Shown: positions 13,301 to 21,532, counted from the stretch's first letter. The stretch is DNA of 64,000 bases from Corbicula japonica (GCA_038501625.1 JAZAYU010000010.1:7771380-7835379); one strand, 5' to 3'. Notes: a model not told the origin generated them from the letters alone. Translations and numbers: made by a program.

Positions 13301-14975
13301 TAGAAAAATGGTTTCCGGATGATAACTCATGAAACACTTCACAGATTAAATCCTTTTTTGGTAAATAGATGCAACATCAGAAGATTCAGGTCGAGTTCGA
13401 CTTTGGGGCCTGTGGGGTCAATGTCAAGGTCACTGTTACTTAAAATAGAAAAATTGTTTCTGGACGATAACTCATTAAATACTTCATAGATTTAATAATT
13501 TTTTGGGACACAGCTGTAACATAACAAGATACAGGTTAGGTTTGACTTTGGGGCCTGTGGGTTTAAGCTCAAGGTCACTGTTATTTAAACTTCAAAATTT
13601 CATTTCCACTCAGTAACTATAGCTTGGAATGAGATTCTTAAATGAAATTTGGTTTATTGGGGGTTTTTGTGAAGATGGCTTTTGGGATTCAAAGAAAGGC
13701 CTGTGGGTCAAGGTCACTGTTACTAAAAATAGAAAAAAACTGTATGTGCTCAATAACTTTTATTTGGAATGAGATATTGTGATGAAAATTGCTATATAGG
13801 TAGTGTCTGTGAAGACGAAACTTGGTATTGAAATTGGGCCTGATGGGGTCAAGGTCACTGTTCACTGATACTAAAAATAGAAAAATGGTTTCTGGATTAT
13901 TTCTCATGAAAAGCTTCACATATATAAACAATTTTTGGCACATGGTTGTTAGATAAATGTTAATTAAAGGTCACTGTTACTAACATATTCAAACCGTTTC
14001 TGCTCAATAAATTTAGAAGGAATGAGATATTCTGATGAAACTTGCTGTATATATGGCTACTGTGAAGACGACACTTTGGATTGAAAGTGGGGCACATTAT
14101 GACATTGATTCAAAGCATTCCCAGTTCAAGTATCGAGTACACATGTGGGGGTATTTAATCACTTTAAGTGATAATTCTAGTTTTCTCTACAATAATCAAA
14201 GCTAGATCAGAAAATCTTTGGAAATGTTGTTTAAGCAGATATAAGTGATATTGGGACAGCATTTTTCTAAGTCCAAAGCTGCCTAGCAAAGTTTGAGTTT
14301 CAAAACTATTACAATGGATCCTTGAAGTAAATGTGGAAGGAGGTGGTCCTGTTTCAGCAGTTATTCATTGTTCATTCGCTGGGGTATAACTTTCCACAAT
14401 TGCTTTTCTGTGAAATATGGAAAACATGAACGAAAATGTTTGTAATAATATGAGGCTATAGTACTTGCTCATGGCACTACAGTTTTGTTATTTGTAGAGA
14501 TAAAATAATCCAAGTGGGTAAGCATTCAGTGTGGTTAACAGAAGTTAAGTTCTACAGGAGTTTTGCCCCCTTTCAAATGAAAAATTGTCTGTAGGAGCAC
14601 TTCCAGTCTTCCTTCACCAGGAAAAGTTGTGATTCATGTAAAACCAATTCAATTTACATAATGCGGATAAGCATACAGACTGGATAACAAAACCTACAAA
14701 AATTCTACAGGAGTGTCGCTTGCTTTTGCATGACAAACCACCTGTAGGAGAACTTCCAATAAATGTATAACCAATTCATTGCAACTTTATTAATGTATTA
14801 CAGGAGAAGGATTTCAAGGTCAGGGTCAAAGTCAAGGTCAAAGTCAAGGTCAAGGTCAGTAACTCCAAATGGCAGCAACCAACATCGCGAGAAAAGATCC
14901 TCTTCTTGCAGCAGTGAGGACACATCTACACGCAGTAACCGAAGCATCTCAAGTACACCAAAGAATAGCAGATAG
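1261..14975 (+). CDS. JMJD6: JMJD6 orthologue, JmjC Fe(II)/2-oxoglutarate oxygenase, 9 coding exons
   Basis: Nine exons join in frame to 1,275 nt (424 residues plus stop): 1261-1315, 5582-5793, 6872-7024, 7893-7993, 9232-9327, 9856-10003, 10999-11187, 12115-12263, 14804-14975. All introns are GT-AG. The product aligns along its length with vertebrate JMJD6 (about 403 residues), including [42 protein letters not shown] and [12 protein letters not shown]. The iron ligands fall at H188, D190 and H274, one residue off the human H187/D189/H273. A poly-Ser/Asp stretch and an Arg-Ser tail follow the catalytic domain. Known role of the family: nuclear lysyl 5-hydroxylation of RS-rich splicing factors, with debated arginine demethylation. 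An acceptor (AG 1251-1252) just before the ATG suggests an upstream non-coding exon. The exon 4 start at 7893 was chosen over 7890 because it keeps family length. Confidence 0.96.
2241..2681. repeat. Diverged tandem duplication, about 240-bp period
   Basis: Both copies start with tcgtcgcgaa, share a central tctacctacaacg, and end with ttttacaca. They lie inside the TA-flanked transposon and have diverged by substitutions and small gaps. Confidence 0.7.
3421..3589. repeat. Diverged tandem duplication, 85-bp period
   Basis: Two copies, 3421-3505 and 3506-3589, share gtactta, ggttacg, gggcc and gttgcttaaaa in the same order. They lie in the right half of the TA-flanked transposon. Confidence 0.7.
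3816..4781. other. JMJD6 intron 1 stretch, nothing recognised
   Basis: AT-rich intron sequence after the LINE stop. Short open frames here on both strands have no recognisable motif and no splice context. Confidence 0.4.
4782..5112. mobile_element. hAT-like MITE in JMJD6 intron 1
   Basis: The 14-bp ends CAGGGCTTTTTCAG (4782-4795) and CTGAAAAAGCCCTG (5099-5112) are perfect inverted repeats. CAGGG ends are typical of hAT elements. A second inner inverted pair (gggg-cc-attttt / aatttcc) continues loosely. There is no coding capacity, and an exact 8-bp target duplication was not clear. Confidence 0.65.
5582..5793 (+). CDS. JMJD6: JMJD6 coding exon 2
   Basis: The acceptor is AG 5580-5581 and the donor GTATAA at 5794. 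The split codon with exon 1 gives Glu. It encodes residues 19-89, including the WYKNNY and [11 protein letters not shown] stretches and the [12 protein letters not shown] segment before the JmjC fold. Confidence 0.94.
6248..6516. mobile_element. TTAA-flanked MITE copy, interrupted by a hairpin MITE
   Basis: It starts TTAACCCTTTACTCCATATA and ends with AAGGGTTAA. The internal arm pair tgtagatccagatcag / ctgatctggat is shared with at least a dozen copies nearby. The hairpin element at 6360-6462 is nested within it. It lies in JMJD6 intron 2. Confidence 0.75.
6360..6462. mobile_element. Hairpin MITE copy, nested
   Basis: Its ends GCCCAAGATCATAAAACT and AGTTTTATGATCTTGGGC are perfect inverted repeats, with the core ggctgaaat / atttcagcc of the hairpin family. 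The left arm is shortened. ACTGG occurs on both sides and may be a target duplication. Confidence 0.75.
6872..7024 (+). CDS. JMJD6: JMJD6 coding exon 3
   Basis: The exon is 51 whole codons (residues 90-140) between AG 6870-6871 and donor GTAAGC at 7025. It carries the most conserved part of the N-terminal region, [12 protein letters not shown] through DSSYGE. Confidence 0.96.
7191..7380. mobile_element. TTAA-flanked MITE copy
   Basis: Starts TTAACCCTCTCCTCCATATA and ends ATGGAGGAAAGAGTTA, with an internal deletion relative to the copy at 21886-22128. It lies in JMJD6 intron 3. Confidence 0.75.
7436..7675. mobile_element. TTAA-flanked MITE copy
   Basis: A near full-length copy in intron 3. 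It starts TTAACCCTTTCCTTGATAT, ends ACAGGGTTAA, and contains both gatcc/ggatc arm pairs. Confidence 0.75.
7893..7993 (+). CDS. JMJD6: JMJD6 coding exon 4
   Basis: Residues 141-173 plus two bases, ending at donor GTAAGA (7994). It encodes [11 protein letters not shown] and RPPYR. An alternative AG at 7888-7889 would add one Lys; AG 7891-7892 gives the family length. Confidence 0.93.
8873..8955. repeat. Degraded hairpin MITE copy
   Basis: Recognised by gagaatagagacaagtctcg and ctgattggttgaaat, diverged versions of the hairpin family core. It lies in JMJD6 intron 4. Confidence 0.45.
9232..9327 (+). CDS. JMJD6: JMJD6 coding exon 5 (iron ligands H188, D190)
   Basis: It encodes [19 protein letters not shown] and onward. 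The HxD pair of the iron triad lies here, followed by the 2-oxoglutarate region TSAWNALV. The acceptor is AG 9230-9231 and the donor GTACAG at 9328. Confidence 0.96.
9856..10003 (+). CDS. JMJD6: JMJD6 coding exon 6
   Basis: Residues 207-255, including WCLLPTHTP and [10 protein letters not shown], between AG 9854-9855 and donor GTAAGT at 10004. The length and frame fit both neighbours. Confidence 0.96.
10107..10318. mobile_element. TTAA-flanked MITE copy
   Basis: Starts TTAACCCTTTCCTCCCTAAA and ends TATGGAGGAAAAGGTTAA. Intact ends with a small internal deletion. It lies in JMJD6 intron 6. Confidence 0.78.
10795..10975. repeat. Partial TTAA-family MITE lacking clear ends
   Basis: It holds the internal parts gatcaggatctacactgtt and ctgatctggatctacactgt but neither CCCTTT terminus. 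It ends about 20 bp before the exon 7 acceptor. Confidence 0.6.
10999..11187 (+). CDS. JMJD6: JMJD6 coding exon 7 (iron ligand H274)
   Basis: 63 whole codons (residues 256-318) carrying [19 protein letters not shown] with the distal iron-binding His, then [16 protein letters not shown]. The acceptor is AG 10997-10998 and the donor GTAACA at 11188. Confidence 0.96.
11692..11902. mobile_element. TA-flanked MITE with CGCGAAA-rich arms
   Basis: TACTGTACTATCATATAATT at the left and the inverted form ...AAATGATTTAACAGTA at the right give imperfect terminal inverted repeats of about 28 bp. The interior alternates ttcgcggggg and gcgaaatttgcgaa. Related decayed sequence lies at 19707-19903 and 22173-22490. 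It lies in intron 7 of JMJD6. Confidence 0.6.
11963..12078. repeat. Degraded hairpin MITE next to JMJD6 exon 8
   Basis: Contains attataaaactaag, cagccaatcagatgctt and gagactggtttct of the hairpin family. Its right end is about 37 bp from the exon 8 acceptor, so it overlaps the likely branch-point region. Confidence 0.65.
12115..12263 (+). CDS. JMJD6: JMJD6 coding exon 8 (poly-Ser region)
   Basis: It encodes [16 protein letters not shown], which matches the human exon start after the catalytic core, then the Ser/Asp tract [19 protein letters not shown] degraded hairpin MITE ends about 37 bp upstream of the acceptor. Confidence 0.94.
12302..12552. mobile_element. TTAA-flanked MITE copy, diverged
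   Basis: Starts TTAACCTTTTACCCTTAGA and ends GGAGTAAGGGCTTAA. The internal arms tgtagatccaaacc and cttgatctacactgtt are recognisable. It lies in JMJD6 intron 8. Confidence 0.68.
12710..12762. repeat. Half copy of the hairpin MITE
   Basis: Left arm only: gaaggttataaaactgagca, then aaaccagtcttaaatctcaa. The right arm is absent. Confidence 0.6.
12930..14154. mobile_element. TIR-bounded element filled with ~150-bp tandem repeats
   Basis: The ends ATACCCCCACA (12930-12940) and TGTGGGGGTAT (14144-14154) are perfect inverted repeats. Just inside the left end a second inverted pair (aaacgaagttt, gggggtat) forms a small hairpin. The interior is about seven diverged repeats built around ggtcaaggtcactgttact, aaaaatagaaaaatgg and ggataactcatgaaa. 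No coding frame is conserved between repeats. It occupies half of JMJD6 intron 8. Confidence 0.75.
14804..14975 (+). CDS. JMJD6: JMJD6 coding exon 9 (RS tail and stop)
   Basis: It completes the split Arg codon, then encodes [17 protein letters not shown], a Ser/Arg-rich segment ending in TAG at 14973-14975. The RS run is made by near-perfect hexanucleotide repeats (tcaagg/tcaaag). The tail differs from the vertebrate C-terminus and is the least conserved part. Confidence 0.87.
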
Positions 14976-15081
14976 CACAGGATTAGCGTCCGCTGACAGA
15001 GCTTTAAGCAGTAAACAACACAGGGCGTGCCTAGACTGACTCGGAGCTTTAACAAAGTGTCTCTTTATCTCTGTGTTGAAA

Positions 15082-15087
15082 AATAAA
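15082..15087 (+). terminator. Probable JMJD6 polyadenylation signal
   Basis: A canonical AATAAA lies 107 nt after the JMJD6 stop codon and before the first repeat of the intergenic region. Position and motif fit; the cleavage site cannot be placed. Confidence 0.5.
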
Positions 15088-15137
15088 TGATTTACCTCAT
15101 GACTAATATGTCAAGTTAGAAGTTTAGGTAGTTTTTT

Positions 15138-15534
15138 TTAATCCTTTCCTCCATATATACACATTATTATGCATGTACCACCAGTGTAGATCCAGATCAG
15201 CCAGCACATCCATGGCCTCTGAGCAGGATCTGCACTGTTCGCCTTTTGTTTAGAAATTACTTAGTAAATCAAAAAGGGCAAAAATGCAGATCCTGGGTTG
15301 AAGGTTATAAAGCTGAGATTGGAAACCAGTCTCAAATCTCAAGCATCTGATTGGCTGAAATGGCGACCAGTCGTCATTTCAGCCAATCAGATGCTTGAGA
15401 TTTGAGACTGGTTTCCATGCTCAGTTTTATAACCTTGGGGCCAGGTCAGTCAGCAGATGCTTATGTGGTGGCTAGTCTGGATCTACACTGTTGGCCCATG
15501 CGATAAGGGGCATTTATATGGAGGGAAGGTTTAA
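15138..15534. mobile_element. TTAA-flanked MITE with nested hairpin MITE
   Basis: Outer ends TTAATCCTTTCCTCCATATA and TATGGAGGGAAGGTTTAA. The length is 397 bp because the hairpin element at 15299-15440 sits inside. It lies just downstream of JMJD6. Confidence 0.78.
15299..15440. mobile_element. Hairpin MITE copy, nested, near-perfect palindrome
   Basis: Arms gaaggttataaagctgagat and its inverse ctcagttttataacctt enclose a near-perfect palindrome centred on gcgaccagtcgtc. Each arm is roughly 65 nt. Confidence 0.8.
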
Positions 15535-15703
15535 GACAGTATCAGTATAAGCTACATGGAAGAATTGCAAAATGGTGAACTTTTTCACATGTTAAGAATA
15601 TTGCTAACTGGAAATCTCCTAGATTTAATTGTTAAGTTTTTCATGTTAAAAGAAGGGCTAGTTCAGTTGAATTTGTATTTGCATTGTATTGTATGAAGTC
15701 CCT

Positions 15704-16141
15704 TTAACCCTGTACTCCATATATACATATTTATCATATGTATGAACAGAGTAGATCCGGGTCAGGCAGCACATCTTTGCCTTCTTATCAGGGTCAATGC
15801 TGTTCGCTTCTTGTTCAAAAGTAACTTAATAATACTAAAACCAAACAGAGTATTTCCTGATCAGACAGCACAGATGTGCCAGCTGATCAGGGTCTGCACT
15901 GTTTATCCCAGCACAGATGTGCCAGCTGATCAGGGTCTGCACTGTTTATCCCAGCACAGATGTGCCAGCTGATCAGGGTCTGCACTGTTTATCCCAGCAC
16001 AGATGTGCCAGCTGATCAGGGTCTGCACTGTTTATCCCAGCACAGATGTGCCAGCTGATCAGGGTCTGCACTGTTTATCCCAGCACAGATGTGCCAGCTG
16101 ATCTGGGTCTGCACTGTTTATCCCATAGAGTAAAGGGTTAA
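15704..16141. mobile_element. TTAA-flanked MITE expanded by an internal tandem array
   Basis: Starts TTAACCCTGTACTCCATATA and ends GAGTAAAGGGTTAA. It is longer than other copies because the right-hand segment is repeated six times (15866-16123). Confidence 0.78.
15866..16123. repeat. 43-bp tandem array, six copies
   Basis: Units start at 15866, 15909, 15952, 15995, 16038 and 16081, all 43 bp, each beginning cagcacagatgtgccagctg. They are identical by eye except the last (atctggg for atcaggg). The unit is the right part of the surrounding MITE. Confidence 0.92.
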
Positions 16142-17077
16142 ATTAATATGAATAAAACTTCAGATATTTAATTTGTAAAACTTCAGTGTTTGGGTGTCGG
16201 TGCTCCCATTTGGGTATACACCCAAGTTTCAGACCATATTGATTTGGGAACCAGCAAGCCCATCCCCAATAAGTTTGGCATTGCAATAAATTTTAAATGC
16301 AAATAAACATATGTGATTTGTTTTTTATTATCAATAATGGGTGATTTGTGCTTGATGGAAGATACGTTGATCATTTTAAAAATAGTCAGTTTGTTATAGA
16401 TGTATAAGCAAGTGTTTCTTGAAAGTTTCTTGAGTTTGCAATGTTATCATATTGTTCAGATTTCTCTTCATTGATTGTGTGTCAGATATTGTAGACAAGG
16501 TATCTATGAGAATTAAGATTTCCTCATTAACTTGTTTATGCACATACAGATTACTCTGGGTCTTTTTTGTCGCTAGATCCTAATAATTTATGCATTCAAC
16601 TTACATGTACATATACCTGTGAATCGGCAGTACACAGCAGTAAAACTACCATTTTTGTTGCTGGTGATCTTTGGTTTTGAAATATTTGATATTGCTGTAT
16701 TTTGAATTATATTCACGTTTTGTGAACTTAAAATATTTGTACACTTTTTCCTTAATTTAAGTGGATATGAAGTCCATGCATTACTAAATACTTCAAGGGC
16801 TTGAATGGGGCAAAAAGGGGCAACCCCCTTGCAAATATCTTAAAAGATCAGCCAGCTTCCAAAAGCAATTTACTTCACATAAGTGTTTTTCATTCACCTT
16901 TAGGGACACTATTTGCAACTTGTCCAACTTACCAATCACCGTCACTTTCTTCTTGCAGCCCTACATTTCTTTGCAGTGCTATGGGGCAAAAAAGTGATCC
17001 CCAGCTAATTTTCTGTAAATATTCATAATCGAGAAAATCTCATCCTCATATTGAGGCACTAAGTTGGCATTATTAAT

Positions 17078-17306
17078 TTAACCTTTTACTCCATATATTT
17101 TCATCAGATGTGAGAACAGTATAGATCCAGATCAGCTGGCACATCCATGCCATCAGATCAGGATCTACACTGTTCATTTTTTGATTCATTTGTTATTTCT
17201 GAACAAAAGACACCCACTGTAGATCCAGGTCAGATGACATGGATATGCCATCTGATCTGGATATCACAGGTTATACACATGATAAAATCTGCTGAGTAAA
17301 AGGTTA
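17078..17306. mobile_element. TTAA-flanked MITE copy
   Basis: Starts TTAACCTTTTACTCCATATA and ends GAGTAAAAGGTTAA, with internal gtagatccagatcagctggc and tgccatctgatctgga. Confidence 0.75.
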
Positions 17307-17398
17307 AATAGTGTATGGTGTATCAATGTAGTTTAATGGTGCTTTATAACAGAGCTTTGTTTTAAGATCAATTTCTTTCTGTGCTCTTGTTATTTAAA

Positions 17399-17525
17399 TT
17401 AACCCTTTTATGCGTGGGATAGGCATTATATCTCATGAGCAACCAGTGTAGATCCCGATCAGACTGCACATTGCCAGATCTACACTGGTTGCACATGTGA
17501 TGCTAGTCAAATCCATGGAGTAAAG
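17399..17525. repeat. Shortened TTAA-family MITE
   Basis: Has the left TTAACCCTTTTATGCGTGGG and part of the arms (gtagatcccgatcagac, ccagatctacactgg), ending near ccatggagtaaag. The right TTAA is lost. Confidence 0.55.
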
Positions 17526-17741
17526 TGACTGTTTGCTTTATGAAACTTGTTACATGTATGCACTACTGGTTTATGTTACAGTTAATCACAAAATAGTTGC
17601 ATTAATTTGCCAAAAAGCTAGATGTAAAATAATGATAGCTTTGTTTTAAGAAAGATAAATCCCATTTGGGAGGTGTTTTTTTTTGTTATGATTTTCTTGG
17701 TTTTAGCTGGATAGTATCCTCACATAAAAGATTTCTTCTTT

Positions 17742-17812
17742 AGAAGGACTTTAGAACCCACAACGGCAAGATGCCAGGGATAGTCAACCAGTGGCCTTAA
17801 CCACCAGGCAAC
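17742..17812 (-). repeat. tRNA-derived SINE-like fragment
   Basis: On the - strand, TTGCCTGGTGGTTAAGGC resembles a tRNA A box (TRGCNNAGTGG type) and is followed about 35 nt later by GTGGGTTCTAAAGTCC, a diverged B box. There is no cloverleaf and no CCA context, so this looks like a SINE head rather than a tRNA gene. Confidence 0.4.
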
Positions 17813-17979
17813 CAGTTTATTTCCCTCAATATTTATTTTGATGTATGATCCCATCCTTTATAACAGATTATGCTATAAAATACTTGTTTTTCATAATCAT
17901 GAGATCACCTAAATTCAATAAATTATTTTGTGTGGTTCTTGAAATACTATAACACTGATATCTGATCTAGGTCTACTCT

Positions 17980-18103
17980 GGGCTGGAGATAATAAAACTG
18001 AGATTGTAGACCAGTCTCAAATCTCAAGCATCTTATTGGAAGAAATGGAGAAATGCTCGAGAGTTGAGACTGGTCTTCATTCTCAGTTGTATCAGCTTGG
18101 GCA
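17980..18103. repeat. Diverged hairpin MITE copy
   Basis: Contains aataaaactgagattgtaga, ccagtctcaaatctcaagca and ctcagttgtatcagcttggg, the two arms of the family, with the centre partly deleted. Confidence 0.65.
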
Positions 18104-18233
18104 CAGTCTGGATTACTAAGCATTAAATGGTTAATCTTAATCCTAAAGGTTAAAGCTTGCTCATTCCAGTATATTCAGTCATATTTAATGGGACTTACAA
18201 ATGGGATTTGTTGGAATTTTAGTTTGAACCTTC

Positions 18234-18448
18234 TAGCTCTAAGTGCACCAGTTAAGATCACAATCAGCAGTCACTTCTGTGCTGTCTGATCTGAATCTAC
18301 CTGATCACTTCTTGTCAGAAATAACCTTATTAATCTAAAAAGCAAATGGTATAGATTCTGATCAAACAGCATCAATCAGCCAACTGATCTGGCTCTACAC
18401 CATGTGCCATTTTGAGAAAAGTCATTTATAATATGGAATGAAGAGTAA
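18234..18448. repeat. Decayed TTAA-family MITE
   Basis: Internal motifs gttaagatcacaatcagcag and caactgatctggctctacac match the family. Terminal CCCTTT sequences are not recognisable. Confidence 0.45.
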
Positions 18449-18498
18449 ATACTAACTCCTCTGACAGCTATTTTTGTTAATCTTCCCAAAAGTACTGT

Positions 18499-18736
18499 TT
18501 AACCCTTTCCTCTATATATACGTATTTTTATGCATGTGTGACCAGTGTAGATCCAGATCAGCTGGCACATAAATGTTGTCTGATCAGGATCTGCACTGGG
18601 TGGATTTTGGTCAGAAATAACCTAATGAATCAAAAAGCGAACAGTTTAGATCCTGATCAGATGTCACAGATTTGCCAGCTGATCTGGATCTAAACTGTTC
18701 GCCCATGCAATAAAAGCATATGGAGAAAAGGGTTAA
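18499..18736. mobile_element. TTAA-flanked MITE copy, well preserved
   Basis: Starts TTAACCCTTTCCTCTATATA and ends ATGGAGAAAAGGGTTAA; 238 bp with all internal arms present. Confidence 0.82.
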
Positions 18737-18974
18737 TAAATTTTAACTTGCGTATAAGTTCCATAAGAAGAACATGTTTGTAATAAAAGCATGTCATTAA
18801 TGGTGCTTTATTACAGACATTTGGCTATTTGTGTTTGGTTAAGCCTATAAACAGATACCGGGTGGGAAGATGTCATTCAATCATTTCATCTTTGTATAGT
18901 TCATATTTTATCTTTGTGAAAATATTCGATGAAAACATCTCTTTTCATGTTTTAGAAAAAAATAAAGTTTAATT

Positions 18975-19334
18975 ATGATATTACTCATCATGTTGTTATT
19001 AATGAATTTAATGGGTTATCGTTTTTATGATCCTGCACCACCGAGTATAAAGGAATATCTTGTATTATTCCGTGAGTACATGATTATATACATTGATGTC
19101 ACACTTCTTGGGATTGACTATAGTTTGTGAGTCTATTCTGACGTTTGTAACACTTCTTATAATGATGGTGTACTGAACTGTATACTGAATGATCATGATT
19201 ACGTCCTTCAGATATACAATAATGGTCTTGTGTCCGAGTCATTGAGAATATTGAAAGAGACAGTACCATTAACGAAATTGAGGACAGGGGGATTGTTGCC
19301 TTTATTTGCCGCTAAGTTATTGTTCGACAAGTAA
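18975..19334 (+). other. Unrecognised reading frame with one internal stop
   Basis: An ATG at 18975 opens a 51-codon frame to TGA 19128-19130. The same frame then stays open to TAA 19332-19334. The first part begins with a hydrophobic MILLIMLLLMNLM, and the second reads LRILKETVPLTKL. A good donor-like GTGAGT overlaps the TGA, and a weak acceptor CTTCAG lies near 19213. No family was recognised. It could be a decayed gene, a small unannotated exon pair, or chance. Confidence 0.2.
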
Positions 19335-20232
19335 ATGTTTTACTCTTAAACTTTCCAGCTGAATGTTTCAAAATATCTGTCAGTTTAGCTTCAGGAAGCA
19401 TCTTTCAATTAGACAGGGCAAAATTAAATATATTGAAGTGCTATATATTATTTCGCGTAGTAATTTTAACAAGGTAGGAAACCGGTTTAAATGTTTGATA
19501 TGTGAAGTATGCAGATCAAGTTGAGGATTGCCATTTTATACATGTAATATCGAATTCCTGATAACAACATACGTCAGGTTATTTTAACATAAAAATAAAC
19601 TGCGTTTTACATCGAAAGTTACAAACAATATTAAAAGTAAACTTTAATGAAAAAAAAATATCATTTCAAACAACCAAAGTAAACAAATGAAGTAAAAATC
19701 AAGTAATGTGGTATCATTGGATTTCGCAGGTAAAAAATTCGTGCAAAAAGCAATGACAATTTCGCGCGGAATAAATACGCGCACATTATTCTTAAAATAC
19801 TTAATTCAAAGCTCTGATTTCGTTTGGTTTTATGCACACTTTCCCTTGCACGAAATACGTGAAAATCAAACCCTCGCGAAGTATAATGATAACATGGTAT
19901 AGATTCAAATCTGAATTTAGAAAAAAAAAACAATAACAACACATTTTTGACACGTTGAACACTGAACAATCCTTTACAGGGTGGTATGACTAAATATCAC
20001 AATGTATTACAAGATCATCTGGACGATCCGTAATGTGAAAGATCCAACTGAGCAAGTAAATGTGTTCTTGTTTGTTCCCTGGAGAACATAGTGCAAGAAG
20101 TGTGGGGAAAGTGCACCCCTGATACAGAGGTAAAACACTATCGGATTAGTATTTTGTGCCATCCGCTTAACTATCACACATTGTAGTAAATTAGCACTGA
20201 GCATCTGCGCTAAGCTTAGCAGCGAGCATAAC

Positions 20233-21306
20233 TTATTTTTTCACTTTTACCAGAGCATATCCTATAACGATCATAACACATGTAATGCATATGAATCCAA
20301 ACAAGCTTCTGTTCTCAAAAACATTATTACGTTTTGGATAACCTCCCTTCCACTTGGGAATGTAATGATCACCATTTGGTTTTTTGTCTTTAAAGTCATA
20401 GAGTTCTGCTCCGGATAAAAGCCGCGCTTCACGGGTCTTGGCAATGTCCGGCAACTCTTTCGGATAATCGACATCACTCGGAGCAAACGAAGGAATCGCT
20501 GTACCAAAGTACATGATTCCCTGCGAAGACCAGTGCGTAGTCATGCTGGCTTGGTCGTACGCTTCTCGTTTCTTTTTCATGTCCTCTTTTGAAGCCCATA
20601 TAGCCGGTGTCATTGAGACGAACACACAATAGCGCCATCTACCAGGATGTTTGCGGCCTTTAACCGGGCGAGCGTTTGCGTGAACAACTCTGGATTCCCA
20701 TAAAACCATTCCGCCTTTCGGTACTGGCACACGTTTTGACTTACAACCCTCCTTCCAAAATGAAACGACGTCTTCGTCTCGAAGCCTATAGAAGTTGTCC
20801 CTATCTGATTTCTTGGCGGCTTCCGGGTTCTTTTTATAGAATTCTTCGAACTTCAAGTGAGACCCTTCCATCACATGAAGCGTCCAATCATCAATGTCCG
20901 CTGCCTCCAAATAGACCGCCCCTTGGTAGGCGTGGAGACCGACACGTGACGGACCTTGGTCTAAATGTAACCAATGGGCCCCCGGTGTGTCAAATTCCTC
21001 CTCCCCGTCCTCCGGCGGTCGACCAATTGCGATTGCATCAACACTTGAAAGAAGTTTGTCAGTTTTCCAAACCTGTGCAAAGACTTTCTTTGCTTTCAGT
21101 CTTACAAACCATGACGGCGCCATGTTTCCTGAATTGTATCTTTGTATCAACGAATGTACTGTATAAGGCCATGATCCGTTGTTAAACTGAGACAACCAGT
21201 CCTGATACTGGCGGATAGTTTGGTCACATTCATCATTCGTTAACACGTCTACGACAACGGTGTATCCTTTAGACCTAAGATCTGCATAATTTTCCTCAGT
21301 CAACAT
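20233..21306 (-). CDS. PhyH-like Fe(II)/2-oxoglutarate dioxygenase with C-terminal membrane anchor
   Basis: One uninterrupted frame of 357 residues. An in-frame TGA lies four codons before the ATG, so the start is firm unless a leader exon exists. The fold signature is of the phytanoyl-CoA dioxygenase superfamily: HLD at H114-D116 in GAHWLHLDQGPS, a Gly/Ser stretch HVMEGSH (144-150), and a distal His in RVVHANARP (H209). R223 or R225 follows and could bind 2-oxoglutarate. Residues 335-353 are a hydrophobic helix followed by KVKK, which suggests a tail anchor with the enzyme facing the cytosol. It is not close to human PHYH or PHYHD1 as far as I can judge, and the substrate is unknown. The gene converges with JMJD6, about 5.3 kb apart. 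Confidence 0.88.
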   Translation of the reverse strand: MLTEENYADLRSKGYTVVVDVLTNDECDQTIRQYQDWLSQFNNGSWPYTVHSLIQRYNSGNMAPSWFVRLKAKKVFAQVWKTDKLLSSVDAIAIGRPPEDGEEEFDTPGAHWLHLDQGPSRVGLHAYQGAVYLEAADIDDWTLHVMEGSHLKFEEFYKKNPEAAKKSDRDNFYRLRDEDVVSFWKEGCKSKRVPVPKGGMVLWESRVVHANARPVKGRKHPGRWRYCVFVSMTPAIWASKEDMKKKREAYDQASMTTHWSSQGIMYFGTAIPSFAPSDVDYPKELPDIAKTREARLLSGAELYDFKDKKPNGDHYIPKWKGGYPKRNNVFENRSLFGFICITCVMIVIGYALVKVKK

Positions 21307-21370
21307 TTCTACTGCTCAAACTATATTTGAAAAGAAAAGTTTGGTTAATATTAATAAAATAATGAAAATA

Positions 21371-21532
21371 TGACCCTTTACTCCATATATACGGGGTTTA
21401 TCGCATGTACAAACAGTGTCGATCATGACCAGACTGTACCGATGTGCCAAGTGACGGTAAACTTCTTGGTAAACAATGGCCTTTTTAATACATAAATGCC
21501 CATGGATAAAAGCCATACTACATGGATTATAA
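21371..21532. repeat. Decayed TTAA-family MITE upstream of the PhyH-like gene
   Basis: It begins gaccctttactccatatata and has tgatcatgaccagactg-like internal sequence. It lies within 65 bp of the PhyH-like start, so it overlaps its likely promoter or leader. Confidence 0.5.

Noticed and set aside
15866..16123. Possible CRISPR array (regular 43-bp repeats)
   Set aside because: There are no unique spacers; the units are head to tail inside a MITE, and the genome is animal.
20676..21185. A 169-codon frame on the + strand
   Set aside because: It is antisense to the well-supported PhyH-like gene and has no domain.
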